A stretch of DNA of 18,316 nucleotides from Methylobacter sp. (GCF_023227905.1 NZ_JALOCF010000071.1:1-18316); one strand, 5' to 3'; shown: positions 7,124 through 14,374, counted from the first letter of the stretch. Numbers and translations are program-made. The notes: generated from the letters alone by a model not told the origin.

Positions 7124-7352
7124 TCATCCGGAAAGAAGCTGGCATTACTGATTTATATGGATATTTTTTAGAATACGGGTTTTTTCAATCATTTTTAACA
7201 GTGCTGTTGTTTTGGCATTGCCATGAGATTAAAGCTTAACAGCTTATCTCCAATAGTTTCATATATACCTCCTCGTAATGTGAAAGTTCAGAACTATTCA
7301 GTGTCTGTACATCTCTTCCTCCCTTTGCCCTTGGCACTGGGAGGTTTTTTTT
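7124..7352 (+). ncRNA. candidate small RNA (about 229 nt)
   Basis: Inferred from a promoter ending at 7117 and a strong rho-independent terminator ending at 7352, with no credible protein between. Internal structure is seen at 7225-7250, where GAGAT-AAGCT pairs with AGCTT-ATCTC around a TAAC loop with a 2-nt bulge. TGGCA-TGCCA at 7213-7223 forms a short palindrome. It does not resemble 6S RNA, tmRNA or RNase P RNA by eye, and GGA motifs are too few for a CsrB-type RNA. Expression is not shown by sequence alone. Confidence 0.4.
7318..7352 (+). terminator. strong plus-strand rho-independent terminator
   Basis: The outer stem is CCTCCC (7318-7323) with GGGAGG (7339-7344). The inner stem is TGCC (7326-7329) with GGCA (7333-7336) around a CTT loop. 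Eight T residues follow (7345-7352). The T-run is on the plus strand only, so it does not serve the minus-strand lipoprotein gene at 7408. Confidence 0.85.
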
Positions 7353-7407
7353 GCCTATAAAAAAGTAAAATAAACTGCGCTACAACGCTTCGAAAACAAC
7401 GCGCGAT

Positions 7408-7950
7408 CTACTGTTGGCGATCCGATAATCCTTTGACCCAAGCAACGACCTTTTCATTAGCCTCATGCGCTAAATCAGTAAAGCCATTTATTGCGCCGGC
7501 CGCATCAGGCGTTTTAGTGGCTTGCTGCAAGTAAAACTCCTGGGTATCAACTTTTTGATTCTTATCAGAATAAGCTTCCACAGAAAAGCGCAATACCACA
7601 CGAGCTCGGTCAGGCGCATCAAATTGTTGTTCAAAATCCTGTAGCCGAATTAGCAATGCATAATCCCGGACCGCGCTCTTCAAAGCCAGCAATTGCTCAA
7701 ACAACTCGGGTGGGGAGGCAATCCAGCGATCCAAACCGTAGAACCTGATCTGGGAAGGTGAGGAATAAAGTAATCGATAGCGAATACGGTTATCCCAAAG
7801 CCAAGTCGGCGCATTTACGTTAACCGACGCCTTGTCCTGGTGAGCCGGCGTTGACTCGACCCGACCGAAATCATGGAGTGCAGGTTGCCTGGTGTTAACG
7901 CTACAACCCATGCCGAGAAATACCAGCCAAGCAATTAAAAAGTATCTCAT
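7408..7950 (-). CDS. ABC-type transport auxiliary lipoprotein (PqiC/YmbA-like)
   Basis: 180-residue predicted lipoprotein. A short signal peptide ends in the lipobox LGMGC with the lipidated cysteine at residue 16. The mature part has segments typical of the ABC_trans_aux family, including IRYRLLYSSPSQIRFYGLDRWIASPPELFEQLL, here split for reference around RFYGLDRWIASPP (near residues 69-81), and a C-terminal VVLRFSVEAYSDKN strand region. Members sit in the outer-membrane inner leaflet and work with MCE transport systems, as PqiC does with PqiAB. It is the last gene of the ABC operon, 2 bp behind the MCE gene. The soluble carrier MlaC has no counterpart here, so this lipoprotein probably provides the outer-membrane contact. 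That role is inference. Confidence 0.8.
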   Translation of the reverse strand: MRYFLIAWLVFLGMGCSVNTRQPALHDFGRVESTPAHQDKASVNVNAPTWLWDNRIRYRLLYSSPSQIRFYGLDRWIASPPELFEQLLALKSAVRDYALLIRLQDFEQQFDAPDRARVVLRFSVEAYSDKNQKVDTQEFYLQQATKTPDAAGAINGFTDLAHEANEKVVAWVKGLSDRQQ

Positions 7951-7952
7951 TA

Positions 7953-8861
7953 TTATTCCTTATAGCCCGGCTCGCCCGGCCCTGAATCTCGTTGACTTGG
8001 ACCGAGCAACAATTCCTGCGGATCGTGTTCCAGCATTGTGGCGACTCTTTTTATCTGCTGCGTTGTCGACTGCAACTCAGTCAGCAATTTGTTAACTTTC
8101 GGTAATGTTGTCTGCGCCAACGTATCCCCGGAGCTCTTTCCGCTATCGACAAGACTGCCCGCTTTTGCACTAAGGCCTTGCACTTCTCTGGTTAAGCCTT
8201 GTAGTTCCTTGGTCAAGGTATCGATGTTGGTCAAGGTTGTACGGGCGTTGGTGGTTAATGCGGGGACACCGGCAAGCGCCTTATCCACACTCTTTTGTAA
8301 CTCGGAAAGCTTGTCGGTTAAGGTTTTCAGGTTGCTTAGAATGCCGCCGATATTTTTTTCATTTTCATCATTTAATAGCATGCTAAGCCGTTGCATTAAG
8401 TGGTCGGCTTTATGCAAAAGTTCTTCTCCGGAGCTCATCAGCTTATCGGTCATGGATGGCTCTAAAGGAATGCGAAACAAGGGCTCGTCCCCGGGCGGCA
8501 GCGGCTCGGTTATAGTGCCGGAATCTTCCAGCTGAATCTGGGTCAGGCCGGTCACTCCTTTTAAGCGCAAGGTTGCGTAAACGCCTTTATTTAAAACGAT
8601 ATTTTTATCGACCTCAATCGGGACAAGAATATTGCCGGAGTCTAAAGGGTCAAACTGAACTTTAAGCACCTTCCCGACCGCTATGCCGCGGTAAAAAACC
8701 GTAGACTCCGGGTTAAGACCGGAAACAGATTCCCGTGTTGAAATAACGTAGAGATTACGTTCCTGATTCATGGTGCCAATCCAGAAAATGATCGCTGTCG
8801 ATGCGATTATCAACGTAATCAAAAACAGACCGGTAGCCAGTGCATGATGTTCCCTACCCAT
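7953..8861 (-). CDS. MCE-domain lipid transport protein (MlaD-like)
   Basis: 302-residue protein anchored by one N-terminal membrane helix (about residues 8-28, LATGLFLITLIIASTAIIFW). The MCE domain (about 36-120) carries ESVSGLNPESTVFYRGIAVGKV and LRLKGVTGLTQIQLE, the expected core of MlaD/Mce proteins. A long, mainly helical C-terminal part (about 145-280) is rich in Leu, Thr and Lys and probably forms a coiled coil or periplasmic tube segment. It overlaps the ATPase gene by 8 bp, so translation is coupled. MCE proteins form hexamers that collect lipids for the ABC transporter in the inner membrane. At 302 residues with the helical tail it is longer than E. coli MlaD (183), closer to the proteobacterial type paired with auxiliary lipoproteins. 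Confidence 0.9.
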   Translation of the reverse strand: MGREHHALATGLFLITLIIASTAIIFWIGTMNQERNLYVISTRESVSGLNPESTVFYRGIAVGKVLKVQFDPLDSGNILVPIEVDKNIVLNKGVYATLRLKGVTGLTQIQLEDSGTITEPLPPGDEPLFRIPLEPSMTDKLMSSGEELLHKADHLMQRLSMLLNDENEKNIGGILSNLKTLTDKLSELQKSVDKALAGVPALTTNARTTLTNIDTLTKELQGLTREVQGLSAKAGSLVDSGKSSGDTLAQTTLPKVNKLLTELQSTTQQIKRVATMLEHDPQELLLGPSQRDSGPGEPGYKE

Positions 8862-9651
8862 GGGCAGTCTCCTGGTATTTAAATACCCGTTCAGCGCGCT
8901 TATTGTGAAAAAACTTATCTACAAACGGATGTCTGCAATTTAAAACGGAAGCCAATGTTCCAAAAGCAACCAGTTGATTATCCGCCAGCACGGCAACCTT
9001 GGTGCATAAATCTCTTAATATATCTAAGTCATGGGTCACCATAACGACTGTAAAATGAAGATCTTTATGCAGTTCGGATAACAGGCTGACAAAATCCTCG
9101 CTGGAAATAGGGTCAAGGCCCGAGGTCGGCTCATCAAGCAGCAATAACGCCGGGTCCAGGACCATAGTACGAGCCAGCGCGACCCGTTTGGTCATGCCGC
9201 CCGACAAATCGGCCGGTTTCAACCAGGCATCGCTTTCTGCCAAACCGACCATAACCAGCTTCATAAACACAATGCGGGCAATCAGTTCCTCATCATGAAA
9301 GCCGATTTCCCGCAAAGGAAAGGCGATATTATCAAACACATTTAAAACGCTAAATAATGCGCCTTTCTGGAATAGCACGCCGCAATTGTTACGCAGCCGC
9401 TGTCCGTGATTTACATTATCACTTTTCAAAGACTGCCCCATCACAAACACCTCGCCTTGGCTGGGTGTTTGCAGGCCGATGATTTCGCGCAACAAGGTCG
9501 TCTTACCGCATCCCGATGCACCCACCAACCCCAAAATCTCGCCATGTTCCAGACAAAGGTTAATGTCCTTATGAACGATCTTGCCGCCATGGTCGGGATC
9601 GCCAAAGCTGGTCCAAACATGCTCAAGTTGTATTGCATATGAACCACTCAT
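8854..9651 (-). CDS. ABC transporter ATP-binding protein (MlaF-like)
   Basis: 265-residue cytoplasmic ATPase of a lipid ABC transporter. Walker A is GASGCGKTT (44-52), Q-loop glutamine 95 is in LFQKGALF, the signature is LSGGM (149-153), Walker B is LLLLDEP (169-175), and the switch histidine is 207 in VTHDLD. GALFSSLNVFDN-like text (here GALFSVLNVFDN) and the LSGGMTKRVALAR signature are typical of MlaF rather than of sugar or amino-acid importers. It overlaps the permease gene by 4 bp upstream and the MCE gene by 8 bp downstream. It therefore belongs to one operon that moves phospholipid or other hydrophobic compounds between the membranes; the direction cannot be told from sequence. Confidence 0.93.
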   Translation of the reverse strand: MSGSYAIQLEHVWTSFGDPDHGGKIVHKDINLCLEHGEILGLVGASGCGKTTLLREIIGLQTPSQGEVFVMGQSLKSDNVNHGQRLRNNCGVLFQKGALFSVLNVFDNIAFPLREIGFHDEELIARIVFMKLVMVGLAESDAWLKPADLSGGMTKRVALARTMVLDPALLLLDEPTSGLDPISSEDFVSLLSELHKDLHFTVVMVTHDLDILRDLCTKVAVLADNQLVAFGTLASVLNCRHPFVDKFFHNKRAERVFKYQETAHG

Positions 9652-10787
9652 GGCATCCCTATATCCATAAACATAATAGCAAAGACCGCATCCACCATAA
9701 TTACTACAGTAATAGCCGCCACTACCGAATTAGTAGTCTCATTGCCCAGGCTTTCGGTATTGGGCTTGATCCGGAAGCCAAAGTGACAGGCAATCAGGGC
9801 AATCATCAAACCGAAAACCGCACTTTTTCCAAAGCCGATAACAAAGTTAGTCAGCGGCACCGCATCAGGCAATTTAAGAAGAAATTGCTGGTAACTGATG
9901 TCCAGCGTTGCTTGCGCCGAAAACATCCCGCCGATCAACGCCATCGCACTGGTCCATACGCTCAACAGCGGCAGGACGATGGTCAACGCCATCACCTTGG
10001 GCAGAATCAGGCGCAAGGAATGGGATATGCCCATCGCCGACAGCGCATCGAGTTCCTCGGTGACCCGCATAATACCGATTTCCGCCGTCATTGCCGAACC
10101 GGAACGGCCCGCGACCAGAATGGCAGCCAGCAAAGGCCCCAACTCACGAATGACGCTCAAACCCAGAATGTCGATGATATAAATCTCCGCCCCGAAAATC
10201 TTCAGTTGCAGCGCCGACAAATAACTAAGCACGATGCCGATCAAAAAACCGACCAGCGCCGTGATACCCAAAGCCCGAACACCTGATTGATAAATGGTAA
10301 TGGAGATTTCCGGCCAGGGAATGTCGCCCGGATGCAGTACCAAATAACCTATATCCAAAACCAGCTGGCCCAGTAAAGCGACCAATTGCAGCAATTGGTC
10401 GCGGAAGGTGGTGAGCAATTGATGGGTGTATTTAATAGCCCGGCTTGATTTGGAACTGACCTGCTGGGGCTTGGGAGCCTCCGCGGCTTGACAGCGGTCA
10501 AATAAATGCTGATGTTCAGGCTTCATCTGTAACGCAGCCGGTATTCTTCTCCCCCAAGCTTTCCAGATAATCAATGCGCCGGCGCTGTCGAGCGCCTCAA
10601 CCGAATTCATATCCCACTGTATATTTTTATCGGCTGCGTATGAACCGATTTTTTGGTTAAGCTCGGGTAATTTGACTAAGTTGCGCAGTAGCCAACTCCC
10701 TGTCAGTTTGACCAAGCGTTGCCCGGAATCCTGTTTAATGATTTCCAGTGCAGGCCGTAAATTAAGATTTGCTGTAGTGTCAGTCAT
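9648..10787 (-). CDS. MlaE-like ABC permease with N-terminal STAS-like domain
   Basis: 379-residue inner-membrane permease. Residues 1-115 form a soluble domain with the strand-helix pattern of a STAS domain (IQWDMNSVEALDSAGALIIWKAWG at about 56-79, split here as NSVEALDSAGALII). Residues 120-379 are the MlaE core with about five or six helices. These include VRALGITALVGFLIGIVLSY, the conserved RELGPLLAAILVAGRSGSA, the ATPase-coupling loop RVTEELDALSAMG (241-253), and a final helix near 351-373. E. coli MlaE has about 260 residues and a separate STAS protein, MlaB. Fusion of the two is known in many proteobacteria. The gene overlaps the ATPase by 4 bp and starts 16 bp behind the DUF455 gene, with no strong ribosome binding site. 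Confidence 0.9.
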   Translation of the reverse strand: MTDTTANLNLRPALEIIKQDSGQRLVKLTGSWLLRNLVKLPELNQKIGSYAADKNIQWDMNSVEALDSAGALIIWKAWGRRIPAALQMKPEHQHLFDRCQAAEAPKPQQVSSKSSRAIKYTHQLLTTFRDQLLQLVALLGQLVLDIGYLVLHPGDIPWPEISITIYQSGVRALGITALVGFLIGIVLSYLSALQLKIFGAEIYIIDILGLSVIRELGPLLAAILVAGRSGSAMTAEIGIMRVTEELDALSAMGISHSLRLILPKVMALTIVLPLLSVWTSAMALIGGMFSAQATLDISYQQFLLKLPDAVPLTNFVIGFGKSAVFGLMIALIACHFGFRIKPNTESLGNETTNSVVAAITVVIMVDAVFAIMFMDIGMP

Positions 10788-10803
10788 AGGGATAGTTGCA
10801 TCG

Positions 10804-11598
10804 TTAACATTCCAGCCAATCTATCTCAGCATCAGAGAAGCCGGCAAGCTTGCGCAATTCCCTGTTAAACGGGCCCTTAGGTTTGCCGCCCACATAATAC
10901 TCGTCGATTAAGTCCCGGTATTTGGCTTCAGCTTCAAATCCTTGTTGCCGGCAAACAAACTTAAACCAGTAAGAGCCCAGCTTCACGTGACCGATTTCAT
11001 CAGTCAGAATACGCGTTAAAATTGCCACGCTTGCATCGTCACCCTGTATCTTGAATTTTTCAATCAGCGCGGGCGTTACATCCAAGCCCCGCGCTTCCAT
11101 GCAGCGCGGAACCATCGCTAACCGGCCCGGCAAGTCATCGGCAGTATCCTTGGCATGATCCCATAAGCCGCTGTGCGCAGGTAAGTCGCCGTAATCAATC
11201 TGCATAGCCCGTAAATGCGTTCTGATTAACGCAAAATGCTGAGCTTCTTCATCGGCAACGCGCAGCCAATCCTGATAGAATTGTTCAGGCATGCCGCGAA
11301 AACGATACAGAATGTCCCAAGCCAGATAAATGGCGACGAATTCAACATGGGCAATGGCATGAAAAAAAGCGGTTATACCCTCAGGCGTGGTCAATTTTCG
11401 CCGCGGCATCTGACGGGGAGCCAGCAATTTCGGCTTCTCAGGGAATGTTACCTGTTCTATCGGCAATACAGGCCGGTCTGAGGTAAGCGTTAACTCCCCG
11501 GCAATGTAAGCTTGCCAAGCCTGGTGCGTCAGCGCCAATTTATCATCGACATTGACCTGACTAAAAAACGCCTCGGCAAATTCAAATAAATTTTTCAT
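10804..11598 (-). CDS. ferritin-like DUF455 family protein
   Basis: 264-residue cytoplasmic protein of the DUF455 group in the ferritin-like superfamily. The helical bundle carries likely diiron ligands: HAIAHVEFVAIYLAWD, VADEEAQHFALIRTHL and LTDEIGHVKLGSYWF, each with a Glu and, in the last two, E-x-x-H spacing. RLAMVPRCMEARGLDVTP is also characteristic. Family length is about 260-280, so it is complete. The biochemical function is unknown; some relatives are annotated as oxidase-like or as distant tRNA hydroxylases, which I cannot confirm. It is the first gene ahead of the ABC operon, 16 bp before the permease, and may be cotranscribed. Its start codon lies 15 bp from that of the divergent VanZ-like gene. 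Confidence 0.85.
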   Translation of the reverse strand: MKNLFEFAEAFFSQVNVDDKLALTHQAWQAYIAGELTLTSDRPVLPIEQVTFPEKPKLLAPRQMPRRKLTTPEGITAFFHAIAHVEFVAIYLAWDILYRFRGMPEQFYQDWLRVADEEAQHFALIRTHLRAMQIDYGDLPAHSGLWDHAKDTADDLPGRLAMVPRCMEARGLDVTPALIEKFKIQGDDASVAILTRILTDEIGHVKLGSYWFKFVCRQQGFEAEAKYRDLIDEYYVGGKPKGPFNRELRKLAGFSDAEIDWLEC

Positions 11599-11613
11599 CT
11601 CTTACTTAAAACC

Positions 11614-11964
11614 ATGGCTAAGATTATAGATTTCACGGGGTTATTCCTTTATTGCCTATTCATTTACTGGCTTTCCGACCAACCTGCCCTGCCGGTTCCG
11701 AGTTTGTTTCCCTTTCAGGATAAAATACTTCACGCCGGTGCCTATTTTATAATGGGTGTACTGGCATGGCGCAGTTTTAAACATCTGCGCAATCGATCTA
11801 TGACGCTTGCCTTGATCAGCATTACTTTTTGCAGTTTATACGGCATATCGGATGAATGGCATCAGTCTTTTGTTGTAGGCCGTTCCCCTGATATTCTCGA
11901 TTGGGTTGCCGACACCAGCGGTGCGGGTCTGGCTGTGTTTTTACTAAATAAGCTGCGTTGGTAG
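11614..11964 (+). CDS. VanZ-like family membrane protein
   Basis: 116-residue protein with about four hydrophobic helices (residues 6-20, 40-52, 62-76 and 97-111). It has the VanZ-like hallmarks FQDKILHAGAYFIMG and YGISDEWHQSFVVGRSPDILDW plus the AD-x-x-G-A-G-x-A pattern of the last helix. VanZ of the enterococcal vancomycin operon gives low-level teicoplanin resistance by an unknown mechanism. The short proteobacterial members have no defined role, and resistance should not be inferred. The start has no clear ribosome binding site (CTTAAAACC before ATG). The promoter must lie inside the divergent DUF455 gene, or the two transcripts overlap. Confidence 0.85.
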   Translation: MAKIIDFTGLFLYCLFIYWLSDQPALPVPSLFPFQDKILHAGAYFIMGVLAWRSFKHLRNRSMTLALISITFCSLYGISDEWHQSFVVGRSPDILDWVADTSGAGLAVFLLNKLRW

Positions 11965-11977
11965 AATCCATCCAAAA

Positions 11978-12310
11978 TCAGTTGACCGTTTTCACATTAT
12001 ACTTCCTTACCCGATAGCGTAGCGTTTCACGGATAGCCCTCAGCGCCCTGGCCGTTGCGGTCGGATTGTTATCCTCCCGCTCCAGAGCGATCTTGATAAT
12101 AAACCAATCCATACCGTCTAGAGCCGTGCTACCGCCCGCCGGGAGCAGGCAAATGCCCTGGTCAGCGTGTAATGCTTCTGCGAAAAGGCTGTCCGGCGAA
12201 TATCGGTTCGTCAGAGAATAACATGCAACGTTTCAATAACGTTATGCTGCCCGGCCAGTAATGGGCTTTCAGCTTGTGCCACACCGCATCGCGGATATCT
12301 AACCTGACGC
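11978..12310 (-). pseudogene. remnant of an NtrC-type sigma-54 response regulator (3' end)
   Basis: Only the tail of the gene is left, broken by frameshift. One frame reads VWHKLKAHYWPGSITLLKRC (about 12230-12290) then LFSDEPIFAGQ. This fits the end of a sigma-54 AAA+ domain, where WPGN-x-REL is normal; here the Asn and Arg are lost. It meets a stop near 12165. A second frame then gives ICLLPAGGSTALDGMDWFII and ALEREDNNPTATARALRAIR, and ends ETLRYRVRKYNVKTVN at a TGA (11978-11980). That is a Fis-type helix-turn-helix C-terminus, where the usual pattern is N-x-T-x-A-A-R-x-L with T-L-R-Y-R. The receiver domain and most of the AAA+ domain are absent. Confidence 0.7.
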
Positions 12311-12749
12311 TTAGCCTTGGCGTTTTATTCGGCCGCGAATAAAGGCACCAGTTCGATCATATTTTCTACCGCCCAGCCTTTCCATCTGAACTACATCATC
12401 AATTCCACGGCGTAAATTGTTAAAGGCCATTTGGATTCCAACCAGTCGATTACGTATTTCATGCGCTAATTCAGCTACCACTTCGCCTGTTGCCGCTTCA
12501 GTAAAGCTTGCGTGGCTGACCTGACTTCACGCCGCAATGATTGCTCATGTAAACGGCTGTTTCGATCAGATATTCAATCAGTAATTGCTATAGACCTACC
12601 GATAGCGGATAGCTACCATAAGAAAAAACCGTTTTAAAGTGACGTACATTCCGCCAGATCATGCCGCCGAGTATGGCAAGAGCCACCAGCAGCAACGTCA
12701 GGAAAGCCAAGCCACGCAACTAGGCAGGACGGTAAAAAATCGGTTTCAT
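12311..12749 (-). pseudogene. remnant of a two-component sensor histidine kinase
   Basis: From ATG at 12747-12749 the frame reads MKPIFYRPA then a TAG stop (codon 10, 12720-12722), a membrane helix LAFLTLLLVALAILGGMIW, and another TAG (codon 54, 12588-12590). After a frameshift the H-box survives as VAELAHEIRNRLVGIQMAFN, with the phosphoacceptor His codon at 12461-12463. In intact kinases the motif is usually H-E-I-R-N-P-L. The frame ends at TAA 12311-12313 soon after the dimerisation helices. No ATP-binding domain is visible, so a deletion joins the kinase directly to the regulator remnant. The order kinase then sigma-54 regulator is what an intact operon would show. Confidence 0.7.
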
Positions 12750-12933
12750 TTAAGATTCATATAGGTAATTTCGAGAGTGCTGGAAAGTTTAATTTTCCAA
12801 AACTCCGCCCTGCGGCGATTTATGCGCTAATGCTACCATCTTCCGGGTCGATCGGCTAAGCCCAACTCTCCCAGCATCGGCTTTGGAATAAAAAGCTACC
12901 AGCGCCTCTATCTTGACGTTATCCCATTCAAAT

Positions 12934-13083
12934 TCAGTTTTTTTTATATACCTTGATGACCAAATCATAAAACCATGCCGGACGAGACAAGACGATGTAA
13001 ATTAAAAATATCGGGGTGATGGGAATGGGGCCAATCTCAAAAACCGAGAGAATCACAAGGACAACAATACAAAGAAGACGCAT
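12934..13083 (-). CDS. small conserved-looking membrane protein, 49 residues
   Basis: An ATG at 13081-13083 is preceded by a strong ribosome binding site (AAGGAA, about 7 bases away) and gives 49 residues. It begins MRLLCIVVLVILSVFEIGP, continues PITPIFLIYIVLSRPAWFYD, and ends LVIKVYKKN before TGA. There are two hydrophobic stretches with a Pro-rich turn, then a basic tail, which suggests a small inner-membrane protein. I recall similar short proteins (E-I-G-P-I-P-I-T-P followed by R-P-x-W-F-Y-D) in methanotrophs and related bacteria, but no function. It sits intact between two clusters of dead genes. Its frame has no stop or shift, which suggests it is still under selection or very recently orphaned. 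Confidence 0.6.
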   Translation of the reverse strand: MRLLCIVVLVILSVFEIGPIPITPIFLIYIVLSRPAWFYDLVIKVYKKN

Positions 13084-13243
13084 AATTTATTTCCTTGCTT
13101 GATGGTTGTAAACCGAATAGTGCGAATTTAGCATTTAGATATCAGCGAATTTAAAGTCAATATTAATTTAATGACCCATCATAGGAAATACGGAAAATGA
13201 CTAAATCCGCGAATAATAGTTCCCTTGATAAGGAAAGAGCGGC

Positions 13244-13689
13244 ATGAACTTATTTGAAAAACTGTTGACTTACAAACGTTTCGAAATGGATTAGCGGCGT
13301 TTGCTAATTCAAGGCGCGCTTATTATGCTGTCGGGCGCTACCCTGGCAATGCCGAGCACACTCAATCGTGTTGGCTGCACGGCATTTTTCCTGGCTTCCG
13401 ATCAGCAGCATAATCGTTTTTAGCTCGGTTTGCTGGAGTGTCTTGATGCGGCTTTAGCTAAGGAGACGCGTGATTTGCAAGTCGGGCGCTTGGATACCGT
13501 TTCGGCAATGATTATCCTCAGCGTAACAGAAGAACTGTCCCGCTTAAGCATGATGACCGCAACTTTTTTAATTGTTCGCGTATTGTGCGTATTCCCCTGA
13601 TTTATGCTTTGCAGTTTTCCCATGTCGTAGTCACCTCGCTCGGCGGATTACTATCGATCATCATGGGATTTTTAATCTGGAAGCAATGA
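13244..13689 (+). pseudogene. HdeD/DUF308-like membrane protein, inactivated
   Basis: ATG at 13244-13246, with AAGGAAAG upstream, opens MNLFEKLLTYKRFEMD and meets TAG at 13292-13294. The same frame goes on as RRLLIQGALIMLSGATLAMP to a second TAG at 13421-13423, then LGLLECLDAALAKETRDLQV and GRLDTVSAMIILSV, reaching MMTATFLIVR near 13573. A one-base shift at about 13575-13582 restores RIVRIPLIYALQFSHVVVTS and SLGGLLSIIMGFLIWKQ before TGA 13687-13689. The repeated pairs of hydrophobic helices and the GLLECLDA and LSIIMGFLIW patterns fit HdeD-like DUF308 membrane proteins. Two stops plus a frameshift make it a pseudogene, unless the sequence has several errors. A 16-codon frame (13197-13247) overlaps its start codon as ATGA. 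Confidence 0.7.
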
Positions 13690-13726
13690 CCTACCGGAGA
13701 AGGCTGATTTATATCCCTATGCCGTA

Positions 13727-14302
13727 TTAAAGTATTGCCATAGCTTTACGGTCACAGCGAAACACGCCATCGCTGCCCCGATAAAATTCGCACTGTTCAA
13801 TCAGCGCTTCTTTAAGCCGAAGCCGCGCACGATGGACTCTGATCTTGATCAAGGCGATAGAACATTCACATATCTCGGCGGTTTGCTCTGCGGTTAAGCT
13901 TTCAAGGTCGTACAGAATGAGCGCTGAGCGGTAAGTCTCAGGCAAACTATCGATAACCCGTCGAACACATACGCTCATCTCTTCGAAAACCAGTTGATCG
14001 TCTATTGCAGGTCTTGAATCTTCCAGCTCAGTCGCCTCGTCCAAATTAACGATACAAGTTCTCCGATCCGGGTGACGAAAATAATCAGCGGCGACCCGAG
14101 TAGCAATTGAGAAAGCCCACGTTTTAATTGTCGATTGACCTGTGAATGAGGAAAGTCCCCGCGCCATACGAATTAGCGTTTCCTGTTGCAGGTCCTCCGC
14201 AACCTCACGGTCGCCAACGTATCGCTCCAGATAGCGCAAAAGGGGTTGTGCCAGTTCTTGAGCGACATCCTCAATAGAAAATTGTTGTCTTGATGAATCC
14301 AT
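13727..14302 (-). CDS. ECF-type sigma-70 family RNA polymerase sigma factor
   Basis: 191-residue sigma factor with only regions 2 and 4. Region 2 is at about 20-80, with REVAEDLQQETLIRMARGL and the promoter-melting and -10 recognition part IKTWAFSIATRVAADYFR. Region 4 is at about 112-168, with SLPETYRSALILYDLESLTA and the helix-turn-helix ECSIALIKIRVHRARLRLKE. A short C-terminal tail holds two cysteines (171 and 183) in EQCEFYRGSDGVFRCDRK, and two more cysteines are at 145 and 147. The start is supported by TTGGAG before the ATG. It follows the AhpD-like gene after 72 bp. No anti-sigma factor gene is adjacent. It is shorter than ECF41 proteins, which carry a C-terminal SnoaL domain. It probably controls its own operon from an upstream ECF-type site. 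Confidence 0.9.
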   Translation of the reverse strand: MDSSRQQFSIEDVAQELAQPLLRYLERYVGDREVAEDLQQETLIRMARGLSSFTGQSTIKTWAFSIATRVAADYFRHPDRRTCIVNLDEATELEDSRPAIDDQLVFEEMSVCVRRVIDSLPETYRSALILYDLESLTAEQTAEICECSIALIKIRVHRARLRLKEALIEQCEFYRGSDGVFRCDRKAMAIL

Positions 14303-14323
14303 AGCATATCTCCAATACCGAGT

Positions 14324-14356
14324 CCGCCCCCAGTGTTATTGGCATCACTGGGGCGG
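14324..14356 (-). promoter_or_regulatory. intercistronic hairpin between AhpD-like and sigma genes
   Basis: CCGCCCC(C)AGTG (14324-14335) pairs with CACTGGGGCGG (14346-14356) around a 10-nt loop, with one bulged C. It ends about 12 bases before the sigma-factor ribosome binding site. On the coding strand no T-run follows, so it is not a simple terminator. It may lower sigma expression relative to the upstream gene or protect a processed mRNA end. Confidence 0.5.
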
Positions 14357-14374
14357 AAAAAGATTAAATAACTA

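Noticed and set aside
7223..7360. Plus-strand 45-codon frame
   Set aside because: No ribosome binding site, and it runs through the rho-independent terminator, so it is probably chance within the candidate small RNA.
11614..11964. VanZ as a glycopeptide-resistance gene
   Set aside because: Only the fold family is supported; there are no vanHAX-type neighbours, and short VanZ-like proteins are widespread in Gram-negative bacteria.
12789..12968. Minus-strand 59-codon frame overlapping the 49-residue gene
   Set aside because: No ribosome binding site and no recognisable domain. It could be a decayed neighbour but cannot be supported.
13420..13623. Minus-strand 67-codon frame across the HdeD-like region
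   Set aside because: Shadow of the plus-strand pseudogene, whose frames carry the membrane-helix pattern.
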